Below are positions 42,306 through 43,811 of a stretch of DNA of 43,811 nucleotides, in pieces. Under the pieces are notes generated by a model. The model ran no database searches and was not told where the DNA came from. It was given only the letters and a program-made list of their open reading frames with translations. Both the position numbers and the translations under genes were made by a program. Positions within the stretch are counted from its first letter, which is position 1; each line of letters opens with the position of its first letter. The DNA is taken from NCBI RefSeq assembly GCF_007679495.1, contig NZ_VEGP01000046.1:1-43811 (forward strand), given 5' to 3'. The stretch comes from Paenibacillus sp. 32O-W. Its GTDB lineage: Bacteria > Bacillota > Bacilli > Paenibacillales > NBRC-103111.

Positions 42306-43439
42306 TTAAATACAGTGTCTCCATTGCTGATACCAATCATTGACCTCCTCACTCGGCTCAACACCCAATTCTTCCTTCATATTTTCCACAAGAAGCTGAT
42401 ATTGATTTTTCACCCCGCTATAATCACCTATGTTTGCATAAATTTTCATAAGCCCGAAATACCCATCCTCGGTGTATGGGAATTTCTCCTGGATTTTTTG
42501 ATACAGCGGCACTGCCTCTGAATATTGCTCTTCCTGCATTAAGTATTCGGCCACTTGCTTGGCGTGGTCCAACCATATTAAGCGGATGCGCTCCTGTTCC
42601 CCTTCCGACCACCAGTATTGGTGCTCCTCCAGGTAGTCGCCGCGATATAAAATCAACAGTTCCCGATGCTGCCTGATCGTTTCGGGAGTCACTGCGGAAG
42701 TCGTCTGTACGCCCTTCTCCCATTCCTCCACATCCAGCTTCATGCCGTCCAATTCTATCCGATACCCTTCGTCCTTATAGGTGACTTTAATGCCGAGCCC
42801 CTTCTGCTTGATCACCCTTCGAATTTGATAGATGGTCGTATGCAGGAGCGCCGATGCCTTGTCCATATCATAGTCCGGCCATAACAAATCCATAATGACT
42901 TCCTTGCGCACGGTTTGACCGCGGTGATGGATCAAATACGCGAACAGCTCCTGCGCCTTCAATGTCCTCCATTGGAAAGACTGAGCCGCTTGATGATCAT
43001 CCAGATAATGAAGACCGGACAGACAACAAAGCATGGGCTTCTTATCCGTCATGTCGGACATGCCTTTCGCTTCCGAGTGATTTAACCGCTGGAGTGTCTT
43101 TATGATCCTATCGCGTTGAACGGGTTTAAGCAGATAATCGAGTGCGTTCAGTTCAAACGCTTCTACGGCAAAATCATTGTACGCCGTAACAAAAACGATG
43201 TGGAGATGCGGTTGTATCTCTAATAAACGCTCCGCCAATTCCATGCCGCCGATTTCCGGCATTTCGATATCCAGGAAGACCAGATCTATCTTTTCGCGTT
43301 TCACCAGCTCCAGCGCCAGATGAGGGTCCTGAAAGAAGCCTACCAGTTCAAGCGCCGGCCGGCTCCCCCCTTCTTCTTGCAATAATTTCTCCATCCTTCT
43401 GAGAGCCAAGTGCTCGTCATCTACAATAACCGTTTTCAC
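42306..43439 (-). CDS. Response regulator with winged-helix and BTAD domains
   Basis: Regulator of 377 residues. The receiver domain (residues 1-120) has an acidic pocket at DDE 7-9, phospho-acceptor aspartate 57 in LVFLDIEMP and lysine in YLLKPVQ. It is followed by an OmpR-like winged helix (FQWRTLKAQELFAYLIHHRGQTVRKEVIMDLLWP and LLHTTIYQIRRVIKQKGLGIKV) and a C-terminal bacterial transcriptional activation domain with TPR-like helices (YAEYLMQEEQYSEAVPLYQKIQEKFPYTEDGYFGLMKIYANIGD region). This receiver-SARP/BTAD layout is frequent in Paenibacillus. No cognate kinase lies within the window. The start is GTG with AGGAGG upstream. Confidence 0.9.
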   Translation of the reverse strand: MKTVIVDDEHLALRRMEKLLQEEGGSRPALELVGFFQDPHLALELVKREKIDLVFLDIEMPEIGGMELAERLLEIQPHLHIVFVTAYNDFAVEAFELNALDYLLKPVQRDRIIKTLQRLNHSEAKGMSDMTDKKPMLCCLSGLHYLDDHQAAQSFQWRTLKAQELFAYLIHHRGQTVRKEVIMDLLWPDYDMDKASALLHTTIYQIRRVIKQKGLGIKVTYKDEGYRIELDGMKLDVEEWEKGVQTTSAVTPETIRQHRELLILYRGDYLEEHQYWWSEGEQERIRLIWLDHAKQVAEYLMQEEQYSEAVPLYQKIQEKFPYTEDGYFGLMKIYANIGDYSGVKNQYQLLVENMKEELGVEPSEEVNDWYQQWRHCI

Positions 43440-43811
43440 AGCTTTTCCTCCTTGGGGAATCGGACTATACCTGTCTGGTTATATCGAACATCGTCAGCTG
43501 CTTGTGAGTCGCCTTCGTGCTGTCTGCATATCTAGTTAATCTTATTGTTACATTATCCCTGACTTAATGACAAGAAGGGAGATTTGAACTCTTTCTGGAC
43601 TTTATTGGGAAGCGGCATCGCTATGGTATATCAAAATGACCGGAATGATGTCTGCCGGAAAGCCTATCCTGGAGGCCTGCCCCAGAGAACTTGTTTTCAT
43701 TGCATAACGCAGCTGAAGGGGCCTATAGAATCATAACCACCCGTCAAACGGGTGGTTTGCTCTTGGGGTATAACCCCTTGTTGCCAAACTGCGCCTAAAG
43801 ACGCTAGCCTG
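43440..43811. other. Intergenic region running to the window edge
   Basis: No gene is seen. The part next to the response regulator gene (43440-43680) has no feature I can name; the last 80 bases carry the hairpins listed separately. Confidence 0.5.
43735..43811 (+). mobile_element. Possible left end of an IS200/IS605-type element
   Basis: A ten-base-pair perfect hairpin (AACCACCCGT around CAA, 43735-43757) is followed by a second hairpin GGGGT-ATA-ACCCC (43765-43777) and then GCGCCTAAAGACGC near the window edge. Closely packed small hairpins of this style (CCACC stem, then GGGG-CCCC stem, then GCGCC-type stem) are typical of the subterminal part of IS200/IS605 elements just before their transposase gene. 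No coding part is inside the window, so an ordinary terminator for a plus-strand transcript remains an alternative. Confidence 0.4.

Overview
The window looks like chromosome of a Paenibacillus-type Firmicute. The reasons are the S-layer homology (SLH) protein with cadherin-like repeats, the lpl-type sugar ABC operon next to a membrane-anchored AraC regulator, the LPXTG/sortase surface system, and the AGGAGG-type ribosome binding sites with frequent GTG and TTG starts. There are no rRNA or tRNA genes, no CRISPR array and no intact transposase. The last bases look like the left end of an IS200/IS605-type element.

Layout: (1) 1-420 is a repeat-rich non-coding stretch, followed by a large SLH surface protein and a YhgE/Pip membrane protein. 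(2) 6277-8891 (minus) is a three-gene ABC exporter operon (ATPase plus two permeases) behind a strong SigA promoter. (3) 9195-15605 holds a membrane-sensing AraC regulator converging on a lipoprotein-permease-permease sugar importer; a 32-bp perfect palindrome separates the binding protein from the permeases. (4) 16028-17868 holds a DUF4359 protein and an MntH-type metal transporter. (5) 18073-21608 is a response regulator/kinase pair upstream of a BcrAB-like ABC transporter, whose promoter region carries three direct repeats spaced 11 bp apart. (6) 21862-27700 is the most interesting region. A giant LPXTG adhesin (VWA, isopeptide-type, MucBP and Asp-Pro-Val repeats), a class D sortase and a secreted transglutaminase-like protein lie in one direction. 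They are served by three cyclic-di-GMP-I (GEMM) riboswitches: one with an overlapping terminator before the adhesin, and two in tandem before the transglutaminase. (7) 27881-29929 holds a PAS histidine kinase and a VCBS/FG-GAP protein. (8) 30441-39109 (minus) is a carbohydrate locus: beta-helix enzyme, AraC regulator, GH76 alpha-mannanase-type enzyme, solute-binding lipoprotein and GntR/LacI-type regulator, with no permease genes beside it. (9) 39306-43439 holds RNase H, an SRPBCC protein, an AraC regulator, a beta-carbonic anhydrase and a response regulator with a BTAD domain.

How the parts work together: region 6 reads as a second-messenger-controlled surface programme. High c-di-GMP would release expression of an adhesin, the sortase next to it could anchor it through its LPQTG motif, and a secreted transglutaminase-fold protein is produced from the same signal. 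The riboswitches are well supported by sequence. Joint function of the three proteins is inference from context. Regions 3 and 8 are independent sugar uptake or degradation loci with local regulators and CcpA-like cre candidates. Region 5 fits antimicrobial-peptide sensing and detoxification.
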